From Rubellimicrobium arenae (GTDB lineage: Bacteria; Pseudomonadota; Alphaproteobacteria; Rhodobacterales; Rhodobacteraceae), in NCBI RefSeq assembly GCF_017916275.1, contig NZ_JAFMST010000003.1, forward strand, positions 124,001 through 188,000: a stretch of 64,000 nucleotides of DNA. The letters run 5' to 3'. Every line of letters begins with the position of its first letter. Within the stretch, counting starts at the first letter, position 1. Made by a program: the position numbers and the translations under genes. Below are positions 16,285 to 24,497 of the stretch, piece after piece. Below the pieces are notes generated by a model, which worked only from the letters and a program-made list of their open reading frames with translations, was not told the DNA's origin and did no database searches.

Positions 16285-16830
16285 ATGAACAGCCTGACGG
16301 AGATCGAGAACATGATCGCCCGCATGGCGATCGGCGACCGGCGGGCGCTGACGGCGCTCTATGAAGCCACGTCCGCGAAACTCTTCGGAGTGGTCCTGCG
16401 TGTCTTGGATGATCGGGCAGAGGCCGAGGACGCACTCCAGGAGATCTTCGTGAAGCTTTGGCACAACGCGGACCGCTACAGGTCGAATGGGCTGAGCCCC
16501 ATGACCTGGCTGATCACGGTCGCGCGGAACCATGCCATCGACCGCCTGCGGGCCCGGCGCAGTCAGCGGGCCGCCCCCATCGACGAGGTGATCGAGGTTG
16601 CGGACGGCGCGCCGAACCCCGAGGAGGCCGTGGTCGCCGCTTCGGTCCGCGGACGGATCGGAGATTGCCTTCGGACGTTGCCACCAGACCGGGCGGACGC
16701 CATCCGCCGCTGCTATCTGGGGGGCGAAGCCTATGTCGACCTCGCCCATCGGTACGACGTGCCGTTGAACACCATCCGCACCTGGCTCCGGCGCGGTCTC
16801 CTGAAGCTTCGGGAGTGTCTGGCGTCATGA
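16285..16830 (+). CDS. ECF-type RNA polymerase sigma factor
   Basis: 181-residue sigma-70 family factor with region 2 (AEDALQEIFVKLWHNADRY, then SPMTWLITVARNHAIDRLR) at about 40-95 and region 4 (about 125-178, ending in the helix-turn-helix YDVPLNTIRTWLRRGLLKLR). It directs transcription under control of the anti-sigma encoded next. I start at the ATG at 16285 because GGGGAGG ends 4 nt upstream; an open frame reaches back to 16237. The pair resembles SigK/RskA-type modules and is inserted between the J-domain and cobS genes. Confidence 0.92.
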   Translation: MNSLTEIENMIARMAIGDRRALTALYEATSAKLFGVVLRVLDDRAEAEDALQEIFVKLWHNADRYRSNGLSPMTWLITVARNHAIDRLRARRSQRAAPIDEVIEVADGAPNPEEAVVAASVRGRIGDCLRTLPPDRADAIRRCYLGGEAYVDLAHRYDVPLNTIRTWLRRGLLKLRECLAS

Positions 16831-17519
16831 GCGGATGGGATGCGGAACGGGAGGACGACGTCGGTCTGGCTGCCGAATACGTCCTGGGCCTCCTCGATCC
16901 CGCGGAGCGGTCCGCGGCCGAGGACCGGCTTGTCGAGGATCCTGCCTTCCGGGAGATGGTGCGGGACTGGACCGAGCACTTCGCGGCCCTGGCCGAGGAC
17001 ATCGCGCCCGTGACGCCCCCCAGGGACCTGCAGGAACGCGTCACCCGAAGGCTGTTCCCGGACGAAAGACCGGCTGGCCTGCTGCAGCGCCTTGGCGTTT
17101 GGCCCTGGCTGCTGGGCGGGCTCGCCGCGGCCGGGCTGGCCATCCTGGCCCTCGGGCCCAACCTGTGGACGGCACAGGGGACCCCCGACCTGACCGCCCG
17201 GATCGCGGCCGAGGATGACTCCTTGGTCGTGCAGGCCGCCTTCGACCGCGAGACCGGTCGCCTCGAGGTCGAGCGCACGGCAGGAACCGTGCCCGAAGGA
17301 CGGGATCTCGAACTCTGGCTGGTTCATGTCGACGACAACTCGACCACCTCCTTGGGCGTCCTGCCGCGCGACGCGGCGGGCGTCATCGAAGTGCGTGCCG
17401 ATCTGATCCCGCAGTTCGAGGACAATGCCCTCGCGGTCTCGATCGAGCCGCTCGGAGGCTCTCCGACCGGGCAGGCCACCGGACCCGTCGTTGCGATCGG
17501 ACCGATCACAGGCCTGTGA
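16827..17519 (+). CDS. Anti-sigma factor, RskA-like
   Basis: 230-residue membrane anti-sigma factor. The cytoplasmic N-terminus (about 1-85) contains the anti-sigma domain (LAAEYVLGLLDPAERSAAE); one membrane helix (about 94-112, WPWLLGGLAAAGLAILALG) leads to a periplasmic RskA C-terminal domain with the diagnostic GRDLELWLVHVDD. It should hold the sigma factor at the membrane until released by a signal. The ATG overlaps the sigma stop (ATGA), giving coupled translation. There is no visible zinc-binding HxxxCxxC motif. Confidence 0.9.
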   Translation: MSGWDAEREDDVGLAAEYVLGLLDPAERSAAEDRLVEDPAFREMVRDWTEHFAALAEDIAPVTPPRDLQERVTRRLFPDERPAGLLQRLGVWPWLLGGLAAAGLAILALGPNLWTAQGTPDLTARIAAEDDSLVVQAAFDRETGRLEVERTAGTVPEGRDLELWLVHVDDNSTTSLGVLPRDAAGVIEVRADLIPQFEDNALAVSIEPLGGSPTGQATGPVVAIGPITGL

Positions 17520-17654
17520 CGGACCGGCGCGGGACTCCAGCTCGCTTCGCCTTATCCTTGGCTGGGCGGCCCCGGTCGGACGGGGCGGCCTGCGGTCGGG
17601 AAGGAGGCTTGAGCCCTACGGCTCGCACCTCTCCCGGCCGCCTCCTGACGGGCG

Positions 17655-18290
17655 TCAGTCCTTGAAGTTGCGGCTTTCCTTGATCTGATCCCAGGCCCAG
17701 ACCACTTCGGAGAGCTGCTCCTCCTGGCTTCGGTCCCCGCCGTTCATGTCGGGGTGCAGGACCTTCACCAGGGCTTTGTAAGCCTTGCGGATCTCGGTCT
17801 TGGTCGCGGTGTCTCGCACGTCGAGAATCTCGCAGGCGCGGCGCTCGGTCGGAGGAAGGCGGCGGCTGCCGGCCGTGGCCGCCCGACCGGCGTTGCGGGT
17901 CGCGTTCTCCCCCAGGACCTGATGGGGGTCGTCGATGCCGAGCCGGGCCCAGGCGCGCTGCTCCTCGCTCTTCTTGCCGAAGGGCTTGGTTTCCCGGCCC
18001 CAGACGCGGTCGCTCTGGACCTGGTCGATGAACTCCTGCTCGGTAGCACCCTGGAAGAAGTTCCACTTGAGATTGTACTCGCGGACGTGGTCCTTGCAGA
18101 ACCACCAGAAGTCGTCGAGTGAATCCGGTGACTTGGGTGCGCGGAATGCACCGCGCTCCTGGCAGCCGGCGTGGTCGCAGACCCGGGTCGACGTCTCCGA
18201 CGCCCCGGTCATGCCGCGACGGCCCCGCGGGTTCTTCTTCTTGGAGGCCGACACTGACATGTCGAAGCCGAAGGGATCGTTCTTTGCCAT
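17655..18290 (-). CDS. J-domain (DnaJ-like) protein with N-terminal Cys/His region
   Basis: 211-residue co-chaperone-like protein. The J domain is C-terminal (about 150-208) with the essential HPD in KVLHPDMNGG. The N-terminal part has CDHAGCQERG and FWWFCKDHVREYNLKWNFF, likely a small metal-binding region. This architecture is conserved next to bolA and cobS in Rhodobacterales. The start may be the ATG at 18290 or the GTG two codons earlier (18296); neither has a strong ribosome site. It is divergent from the BolA gene. Confidence 0.88.
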   Translation of the reverse strand: MAKNDPFGFDMSVSASKKKNPRGRRGMTGASETSTRVCDHAGCQERGAFRAPKSPDSLDDFWWFCKDHVREYNLKWNFFQGATEQEFIDQVQSDRVWGRETKPFGKKSEEQRAWARLGIDDPHQVLGENATRNAGRAATAGSRRLPPTERRACEILDVRDTATKTEIRKAYKALVKVLHPDMNGGDRSQEEQLSEVVWAWDQIKESRNFKD

Positions 18291-18386
18291 GCTCACGTAA
18301 CGCTCGCTCGCTGTCCTGCTCTTTCCGTCCCGGACGCGCGAGTTTAGTCATCGGGACGGCGGATAGAAGGGGGCTTGAGGAAAAAG

Positions 18387-18644
18387 ATGCGGATCGGAGA
18401 CGAAATGCGCCAACGATTGGTGGACGCCTTCCAGCCCACCCGGCTCGATGTTCTCGACGAGAGCGAGGGACATAGGGGGCATGGCGGCTGGCGGGAAGGG
18501 GGCGAGACTCATTGGCGCATCCGCATCGGCGCACCTGCCTTCGCCTCCATGAGCCGGGTCCAGCGCCACCGCGCGATCCACGCCGCGCTGGGGTCCGAGG
18601 TGATGGACCGGATCCATGCCCTCGCGATCGAGGTGGAGGCCTGA
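18387..18644 (+). CDS. BolA family protein
   Basis: 85-residue BolA domain protein; BolA proteins pair with monothiol glutaredoxins in Fe-S cluster and iron handling. The helix MRQRLVDAFQPTRLDVLDES and the class II KH-like core ending MSRVQRHRAIHAALGSEV are visible, with the invariant His in the second segment. The ATG at 18387 sits 6 nt after GAGG. It is divergent from the J-domain gene and convergent with the DUF4177 gene only 3 bp away. Confidence 0.92.
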   Translation: MRIGDEMRQRLVDAFQPTRLDVLDESEGHRGHGGWREGGETHWRIRIGAPAFASMSRVQRHRAIHAALGSEVMDRIHALAIEVEA

Positions 18645-18647
18645 CGG

Positions 18648-19079
18648 CTACTCGGCCGCGAGGCGGGAGTCGCGCACCGATTCGGACAGGGCCGGCTCGG
18701 CCCCAAGGGGCGAGGCCACGACAGCTTCGCGCACCAAGGGCGGCGTCCGTTGCGCCACCATGGGCGAGACTGGAGCCGTGGGGACGGAGTGCACCAGCGC
18801 AGGCAACGGAACCGGCTGCCCCGCGCCAAGGCGGTCCGCCTCGTGCGCCACGCGGCGGAACACCAGCATGGTCTGGAACACCGTCACGCGACCTCCGAAC
18901 CAGCCCTGACGCTGTTCGCAGGGAAGGGTGTCCGAACGGACGAACTCCCATCCGTCCTGCGCCATGCGGTTCATCTCGGCCTCGACCGCGCGGGCGAACC
19001 GGTCCTCGGGCGTCCTTGCGCCCTTGACCTTCACGCCGCGGCGCGGAGCCGGGATGACACGGTATTCATGGCTCTGCAT
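18648..19079 (-). CDS. DUF4177 domain-containing protein
   Basis: 143-residue soluble protein. The N-terminal half matches DUF4177 (YRVIPAPRRG, then AEMNRMAQDGWEFVRSDTLP), a small fold of unknown role. The C-terminal half is low-complexity, Pro/Val/Ala rich, and probably disordered. I start at the ATG at 19079 (MQSHEYRV), with GGGGGT upstream; an open frame extends to 19133. Function unknown. Confidence 0.8.
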   Translation of the reverse strand: MQSHEYRVIPAPRRGVKVKGARTPEDRFARAVEAEMNRMAQDGWEFVRSDTLPCEQRQGWFGGRVTVFQTMLVFRRVAHEADRLGAGQPVPLPALVHSVPTAPVSPMVAQRTPPLVREAVVASPLGAEPALSESVRDSRLAAE

Positions 19080-19146
19080 CGGTCGCACCCCCTGGACCCG
19101 CCAAAGGATAGCGGGCCGTCGGGGTTCGTCCAACGAGATCAGCAGT

Positions 19147-20658
19147 TCAGAGGCCGAGCCTTGCGTTGACCAGCGCGTTGACGGCCGCCGGATTGGCCTT
19201 GCCGCCGGTCACCTTCATGACCTGGCCTACGAACCATCCGGCCAGCTTGGGATTGGCCTTGGCCTTCTCGACCTGCGCGGGATTGGCCGCGATGACCTCG
19301 TCGACGGCCTTCTCGATGGCGCCGGCGTCGGTGACCTGCCGCATGCCGCGCGACTCGACGATCTCCCGCGGGTCGCCACCTTCGGTGTAGATGATCTCGA
19401 AGAGGTCCTTGGCGATCTTGCCCGAGATGTCGCCGCTGGCGATCAGGTCGATGATGCCGCCGAGCTGCGCGGGCGAGACCGGGCTGTCGGACAGTTCGTG
19501 CCCTTCCTTCTTGAGGCGGCCGAAGAGGTCGTTGATGACCCAGTTCGCGGCCATCTTGCCGTCGCGCCCTTGCGCCACCGCCTCGAAGAAGGCGGCGTCG
19601 GAGGTGTCGGCGGTCAGGACCGAGGCGTCGTAGTCCGACAGCCCGAAGTCGCGGATGAAGCGGGCCTTCTTCTCGTCGGGAAGTTCCGGCAGGTTGGCCG
19701 CGAGATCGTCCACCCAGGCCTGCTCGATCTCGAGCGGCAGGAGGTCGGGGTCCGGGAAGTAGCGGTAGTCATGCGCCTCTTCCTTGGAGCGCATCGAGCG
19801 GGTCTCGCCCCTGTCGGGATCGTAAAGTCGCGTTTCCTGCACGACGGACCCGCCATCCTCGAGGATCGCGATCTGGCGACGCGCCTCGTGGTCGATGGCG
19901 GCCTGGATGAAGCGGAGCGAGTTCATGTTCTTGATCTCGCAACGGGTGCCGAGGCCCGAGGGGTCGCCGGCCATGAACGCCTCCCAGGCGCCGGGGCGGC
20001 AGACGGACACGTTCACGTCGGCCCGCAGGTTGCCGTGCTGCATGTCGCCGTCGCAGGTGCCGAGGTACCGCATGATCTGCCGCAGCTTGGAGACGTAGGC
20101 GGCGGCCTCCTCAGGGCCCCGGATGTCGGGGCGCGAGACGATCTCCATGAGGGCGACGCCCGTCCGGTTGAGGTCCACGAAGGACATGGTCGGGTCCATG
20201 TCGTGGATCGACTTGCCCGCATCCTGTTCGAGATGGATGCGCTCGATCCGGACACGGCGGGCCGTGCCGCCCGGCATCTCGACGATCACCTCGCCCTCTC
20301 CGACCAGCGGGTGGTACAGTTGGCTGATCTGGTAGCCCTGCGGCAGGTCCGGATAGAAGTAGTTCTTCCGGTCGAAGGCCGAGACCAGGTTGATCTGAGC
20401 CCTGAGGCCCAGCCCGGTGCGGACGGCCTGCGCCACGCAGCCTTCGTTGATGACGGGCAGCATCCCGGGCATCCCAGCGTCGATGAACGACACCTGGGAG
20501 TTCGGTTCGGCCCCCACCGCGGTCGACGCGCCCGAGAACAACTTGGCGGCCGTCGCAACCTGAGCGTGCACCTCAAGGCCGATCACGATTTCCCACGGGC
20601 CTGTCACGCCTTCGATGACTTTGGCCTTGGGCGCCGGAACGGACGACAGATCAAGCAT
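19147..20658 (-). CDS. gatB: Asp-tRNA(Asn)/Glu-tRNA(Gln) amidotransferase subunit B
   Basis: 503-residue tRNA-dependent amidotransferase subunit that phosphorylates and amidates Glu-tRNA(Gln) or Asp-tRNA(Asn) with GatA and GatC. Conserved stretches are the N-terminal [10 protein letters not shown], the kinase-core [16 protein letters not shown] and [13 protein letters not shown], and the C-terminal YqeY-like domain ending VNARLGL. The ATG at 20658 follows GGGAGGC. Length is standard. gatA and gatC are not nearby. Confidence 0.97.
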   Translation of the reverse strand: MLDLSSVPAPKAKVIEGVTGPWEIVIGLEVHAQVATAAKLFSGASTAVGAEPNSQVSFIDAGMPGMLPVINEGCVAQAVRTGLGLRAQINLVSAFDRKNYFYPDLPQGYQISQLYHPLVGEGEVIVEMPGGTARRVRIERIHLEQDAGKSIHDMDPTMSFVDLNRTGVALMEIVSRPDIRGPEEAAAYVSKLRQIMRYLGTCDGDMQHGNLRADVNVSVCRPGAWEAFMAGDPSGLGTRCEIKNMNSLRFIQAAIDHEARRQIAILEDGGSVVQETRLYDPDRGETRSMRSKEEAHDYRYFPDPDLLPLEIEQAWVDDLAANLPELPDEKKARFIRDFGLSDYDASVLTADTSDAAFFEAVAQGRDGKMAANWVINDLFGRLKKEGHELSDSPVSPAQLGGIIDLIASGDISGKIAKDLFEIIYTEGGDPREIVESRGMRQVTDAGAIEKAVDEVIAANPAQVEKAKANPKLAGWFVGQVMKVTGGKANPAAVNALVNARLGL

Positions 20659-20761
20659 CGGGAGCCTCCCTCCGAGAATCGTCAAGCGTCGTAGGAGGAT
20701 GGCCGGGAATCTGCAAGCAGGACCGGTTTTCGGCCTCGACCGGCGACAGTCCGCTTATCAC

Positions 20762-20802
20762 GACCCCGCGACTCTGGCCGGAATCTGCCGAGAGTCGGGG
20801 TC
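20762..20802. other. Long imperfect hairpin between gatB and a lytic transglycosylase gene
   Basis: GACCCC and GACTCT (20762-20767, 20770-20775) pair with AGAGTC and GGGGTC (20791-20796, 20797-20802), with a 2-nt bulge, and GGC/GCC extends the stem towards an 8-nt loop. It lies upstream of both divergent genes, so it is more likely a leader RNA structure or regulatory site than a terminator. Confidence 0.45.
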
Positions 20803-20853
20803 TGGCGTCAGCATGGGTTTACCCCGGCCACGCACAGGGTTCGTCATGCAGCC

Positions 20854-21480
20854 ATGCAAGACGAAGAAAACACACCACGTGTCAGATGTGCAACGCTTGG
20901 CGTTGCGGTTCCGTTCCTTGCCCTTTCACTTCTGGGGGCCTGTGCGTCGCAACCGGTAGTTGCGCCAGCGCCCGAGGTCCTTCCGGCGATGGCCTGGGAC
21001 CAGCAGGGGCCGCAAACGGACCAATGGACCGAGGCCACGCTGGACGCGATCCATACAAAGGGCGTGGCTCTGCTGTCCGAGGTTCCAGGGGACATCGGAA
21101 CCTGGTGCCCGGGCTATGCGGAGGCCGCTCCGCAGGAGCGCGCGGCCTTCTGGGCGGGGCTCCTCTCGGCGCTGGCCCGCTTCGAAAGCACCTGGAACCC
21201 CCATGCGGTCGGCGGGGGAGGGCAATGGTTCGGTCTCGTGCAGATCGCGCCCGGAACCGCCCGGAGCTACGGCTGCGATGCCGACTCGGGGTCCGAACTG
21301 ACGGATGGCGCGGCAAACTTGGAATGCGCGGTGCAGATCGCCGCGCGGACGGTGACGCGCGATGGCGTGGTGGCTGCCGGAGGCGGGGGATTCGCCGCCG
21401 ACTGGGGGCCGTTCGCCTCGGCCGACAAGCGCCAGCAGATGGCCGGATGGGTGTCAAGCCAGAGCTACTGCCGCGGATGA
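20854..21480 (+). CDS. Lipoprotein lytic transglycosylase (SLT domain), paralogue 1
   Basis: 208-residue predicted peptidoglycan lytic transglycosylase. A lipoprotein signal ends at LLGAC with the lipidated Cys30; the SLT domain follows with the catalytic Glu E111 in ALARFESTWNP, then GLVQIAPGTARSYGC. The ending (VSSQSYC) and cysteine pattern are shared with the next gene, with which it forms a tandem pair. It should act on the inner face of the outer membrane or in the periplasm. The ATG at 20854 has no clear ribosome site, so the start is the weakest part of the call. Confidence 0.87.
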   Translation: MQDEENTPRVRCATLGVAVPFLALSLLGACASQPVVAPAPEVLPAMAWDQQGPQTDQWTEATLDAIHTKGVALLSEVPGDIGTWCPGYAEAAPQERAAFWAGLLSALARFESTWNPHAVGGGGQWFGLVQIAPGTARSYGCDADSGSELTDGAANLECAVQIAARTVTRDGVVAAGGGGFAADWGPFASADKRQQMAGWVSSQSYCRG

Positions 21481-21564
21481 CTTTCCAATCCAGGTGAGGC
21501 TTGGCATCCAAGTCTCTGTAAATGCTAAACAAATATCGGTTTGGCGAATCGGGAGGTGTTTGAC

Positions 21565-22467
21565 ATGTTGAGTGCGCTGCACGTGGCACGTTGGACCCTG
21601 GGGGGGACCTTCGCCGTGATCGCGGGGCTGGCGGCTTCTGCCGAGCCGCTGGCCCCGACAGGACCCGGCCTGCAACCCGTCTCGTTCCAGGCGGACCTTA
21701 CCGGGCCTGTTCACGCGGATCTGGAACGGACGACGGCACCGGCCGCCCAGGTGCCCGAACGGCCGCCGGTTCGTGCGCTGGGCAGCATCCCGGTCGAGAT
21801 CACCGTCCAGAGCGGCGCCAAGATCCGTCCCGAGCCCCGGCCCGTGTTCACGGCAGCCGCACGATGGGATGGTCATGGTGAGGCCGACGCCTGGAGCGAG
21901 GCGGCCATGAAGGCCATCGACTCGGCCCCGCACAACCTGACCGACCTGGTGCCTGCCGACATCGAGAGCTGGTGCCCGGGTTACGAACGGAACCCGGCTC
22001 ATCTGCGGGCGGCCTTCTGGGTGGGCACGGTCTCCGCGCTGGCCCGCTACGAAAGCAACTTCAACCCTCGCGCCCAGGGCGGCGGCGGAGCCTGGCAGGG
22101 ACTGCTCCAGATCTCGCCGGCGACAGCGCGGCATTACGGCTGCGACGCCACCTCGGCTGAGGCCTTGCGGGATGGCGAGGCCAACCTCCAGTGCGCCATC
22201 CGGATCATGTCCCGCACCGTGAGCCGCGATGGCGTCGTCGCCGCGAACGATCGGGGCATCGCCGCCGACTGGGGACCCATGTCCAACCCGGAACTGCGTG
22301 AGAACATCCGTGAATGGGTGCAGGACCAGAGCTACTGCAAGCCTGTGCTGGCCGTCATGGCTTCGTTGATCCCGCCGGTTCGGCCGGGCACGCTGCCCCC
22401 CGAGCAGTCCTATGCCGTGGCGTCTCTGGCGCTCGATCCCCGATTGGAAAGCTCGCCGGTTCGCTGA
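21565..22467 (+). CDS. Exported lytic transglycosylase (SLT domain), paralogue 2
   Basis: 300-residue paralogue of the preceding gene. It has a plain signal peptide (TLGGTFAVIAGLAASA) in place of a lipobox, a Pro/Ala-rich linker (about 28-100), and an SLT domain with catalytic Glu E163 in ALARYESNFNP followed by GLLQISPATARHYGC. A C-terminal tail of about 45 residues is unique to this copy. The ATG at 21565 follows GGGAGGTG, though an in-frame TTG exists at 21541. The gene ends before a strong hairpin terminator. Confidence 0.9.
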   Translation: MLSALHVARWTLGGTFAVIAGLAASAEPLAPTGPGLQPVSFQADLTGPVHADLERTTAPAAQVPERPPVRALGSIPVEITVQSGAKIRPEPRPVFTAAARWDGHGEADAWSEAAMKAIDSAPHNLTDLVPADIESWCPGYERNPAHLRAAFWVGTVSALARYESNFNPRAQGGGGAWQGLLQISPATARHYGCDATSAEALRDGEANLQCAIRIMSRTVSRDGVVAANDRGIAADWGPMSNPELRENIREWVQDQSYCKPVLAVMASLIPPVRPGTLPPEQSYAVASLALDPRLESSPVR

Positions 22468-22536
22468 CCCGCCAGAAGCCCGGGCCGACCCGGACGTTGT
22501 GGCAGGCCTGACAAGCGACCCTACCGGACTGACAGA

Positions 22537-22560
22537 GGGGCGGCGCAGCAGCGCCGCCCC
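22537..22560 (+). terminator. Terminator hairpin after the lytic transglycosylase pair
   Basis: GGGGCGGCGC (22537-22546), loop AGCA and GCGCCGCCCC (22551-22560) form a perfect 10-bp stem 70 bp after the stop. The rest of the gap to 22733 holds nothing I can identify. Confidence 0.75.
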
Positions 22561-22733
22561 CCGATCATTCTGGATGGGCGTTCCTGTCGCCTGATCCACA
22601 AGAAAGGTTTGCGGACCAAGGCCAGTGCATTCAGGTGGATCGAGCGGATTCCGACGAGGTCGGGCCATCCGTGCGATCAACCGCCGTAAGATGCTCTGGG
22701 CAGGTCCGGGCTGGGGCTCTGGCGACCGCCGGT

Positions 22734-23153
22734 CTATTCGGGACGTGGGCCAGTTCGGCGGACCGCTTGGCCATCCTCCTTGCGGACATCTCCGATGTCG
22801 ATGTTGGGCAGGATCTCCAACACGACCTCCGACGGGCGGGCGAGGCGCACGCCCTTGGGCGTCTCGACGAAGGGTCGATTGATCAGGATGGGATGTGCCA
22901 TCATGGCGTCGAGGAGCTGCTCATCGCCAAGGCCCGGGTCGTCCAGGCCCAGCTCTGCGTAGGGCGTCCCGCTCTGCCGCATGGCCTCGCGCACGCTCAG
23001 GCCGGCGGCCGCGATGAGCGATCGTAAGCGCTCCCGGTCAGGCGGATCCTTCAGATATTCGACGATCCGCGGCTCCTCGCCGCTGGCACGGATGATGGCC
23101 AGCACGTTGCGGGAGGTGCTGCATGCGGGATTGTGGTAGATGGTGATGGTCAT
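22734..23153 (-). CDS. arsC: Arsenate reductase, glutaredoxin-dependent (ArsC type)
   Basis: 139-residue thioredoxin-fold protein that reduces arsenate to arsenite. The catalytic Cys11 lies in HNPACSTSRN and the C-terminal arsenate-binding region HPILINRPFVETPKG is intact. Length matches ArsC. The ATG at 23153 follows GGGGGAGG; the frame stays open upstream without conserved content. No arsenite pump or arsenic-type ArsR is adjacent, so this is an isolated copy; YffB-like relatives of unclear substrate also have this fold. Confidence 0.88.
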   Translation of the reverse strand: MTITIYHNPACSTSRNVLAIIRASGEEPRIVEYLKDPPDRERLRSLIAAAGLSVREAMRQSGTPYAELGLDDPGLGDEQLLDAMMAHPILINRPFVETPKGVRLARPSEVVLEILPNIDIGDVRKEDGQAVRRTGPRPE

Positions 23154-23503
23154 GACGTCCTCCCCCGATGCGGATGTCACCGGCACGGCCTTCCTACCAG
23201 CCCCGGACCCCGGGCGCGATCCCGGCTGCCGAAGACGCCTGCCGGGACTTCGTCCCAGCGTTTCGCCGATCGAACGGCAGGCCGCGGTCCGGCCAAGGCG
23301 AGCCAATCGCAGGGCCGAGACAGGAAGGAACCGAACGCCACGAGCTTGTTCTGCCGGGCAAGCCTGGGCAAGACGCCTGCCGTCATCCCGATTGAGGCCG
23401 GGGGTCGCAAGAGAAATGAGCTTCGGCGCGCTGGGCCCGCCCAACGCGCCGACGTCCCCCTATCACTCCCGGGGCTCTGCCGCGGCTGGGCCGTCCGGAG
23501 GTG

Positions 23504-24364
23504 TCAGAACCGTAGAGCGGGCTTTCGCGTCGCCGACAGCATGCTGACCGTCTGATCCTCGCGGCCCCCGAGCGCGAGCGTGGCGCGGCGCAGCATCTCG
23601 ATGCCCTCCTCGGACGAGGCGGGGATGGCGGCAGGGGAGATTTCCTCGCCCACGGTGACGACATAGGGCTGCTTGGCCTTGTTCAGCATCTCGTGGAACA
23701 GGGTGATGTCGCGCAGCGTCGGGTGGATCAGGTCGAACAGGTAGAACAGCACCGAATTGCGCGCCCGGATGTTCACCGGGATCACCGGCAGGTCGAACTT
23801 GCGCGCGAGCATCGCCGCCGAGGCCATCCAGGGCCGTTCGTGCAGGCGCAGTCCCTCGCGCTTGGCGAGGCGGCCCGAGGGGAAGATGATGCCGAGGCGC
23901 CCTTCCTCGACGGCCTTCTTGGTGTAGGCCATCGTCTCGCGCGTCTTGGCGTGGCTGCGCTTCTCCAGCCGCCATTCCACCGGCGCGATCGAGTCCTCCA
24001 TCTGCGGGAGGACGCGGAGGATGTCCCGGTTGGCGAACACGTACAGGTCGGGCCGGATCGGGTGCAGCAGATGCCAGAGCACGATGCCGTCGGCGATGCC
24101 GGTCGGGTGGTTGGCCACGATCATCGCCGGGCCGTGGCGCGGGATGTTGTGGAGCCCCGAGACCGTCACCTCGCGCGCGAGCATGCGGCCGAGCTCACCC
24201 ATCAGCTCGGCGGTCGTCTTGTCCTCGAACTTCTCGCCGATGGCGATGGTCTTGTCGTAGGACAGCGCCTTGTCGAGCAGGAACCTGGCCGGCTTGACCA
24301 GGGGACTCCCTTTGGCGAGCCACGGCGCGCGTTCCTCGATGAGGGGGTCGATGCGGTCTCTCAT
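23504..24364 (-). CDS. PlsC-like lysophospholipid acyltransferase family protein
   Basis: 286-residue acyltransferase of the glycerolipid (PlsC) superfamily. The catalytic NHx4D block is NHPTGIAD (85-92) and the later FPSGRLAKREGL and PVIPVNI are the expected substrate and phosphate motifs. No clear transmembrane helix is seen, so it is probably a peripheral membrane enzyme. The ATG at 24364 begins MRDRIDPLIEERAP. It is monocistronic as far as seen, between arsC and pepN on the same strand. Confidence 0.87.
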   Translation of the reverse strand: MRDRIDPLIEERAPWLAKGSPLVKPARFLLDKALSYDKTIAIGEKFEDKTTAELMGELGRMLAREVTVSGLHNIPRHGPAMIVANHPTGIADGIVLWHLLHPIRPDLYVFANRDILRVLPQMEDSIAPVEWRLEKRSHAKTRETMAYTKKAVEEGRLGIIFPSGRLAKREGLRLHERPWMASAAMLARKFDLPVIPVNIRARNSVLFYLFDLIHPTLRDITLFHEMLNKAKQPYVVTVGEEISPAAIPASSEEGIEMLRRATLALGGREDQTVSMLSATRKPALRF

Positions 24365-24497
24365 GCCTTGTCACCGAGTGATGAAGTGGCTCACCCGTGA
24401 CAGGGCCGGCCCACGTATCTGTGATTGCACAGGTATTCTGGCCGGCGAACTTCGGCAAGCCCTGCCCGGAAATGAGGCAGGAGCTTGCCGAGTTCCG

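Noticed and set aside
17530-17650. Strong terminator after the anti-sigma gene
   Set aside because: Several short GC stems (for example GAGCC-CTAC-GGCTC) compete here; none is dominant enough to call.
22561-22733. Possible IS remnant or tRNA between the transglycosylase terminator and arsC
   Set aside because: No tRNA cloverleaf, no terminal repeats, and the translated fragments have no transposase motif.
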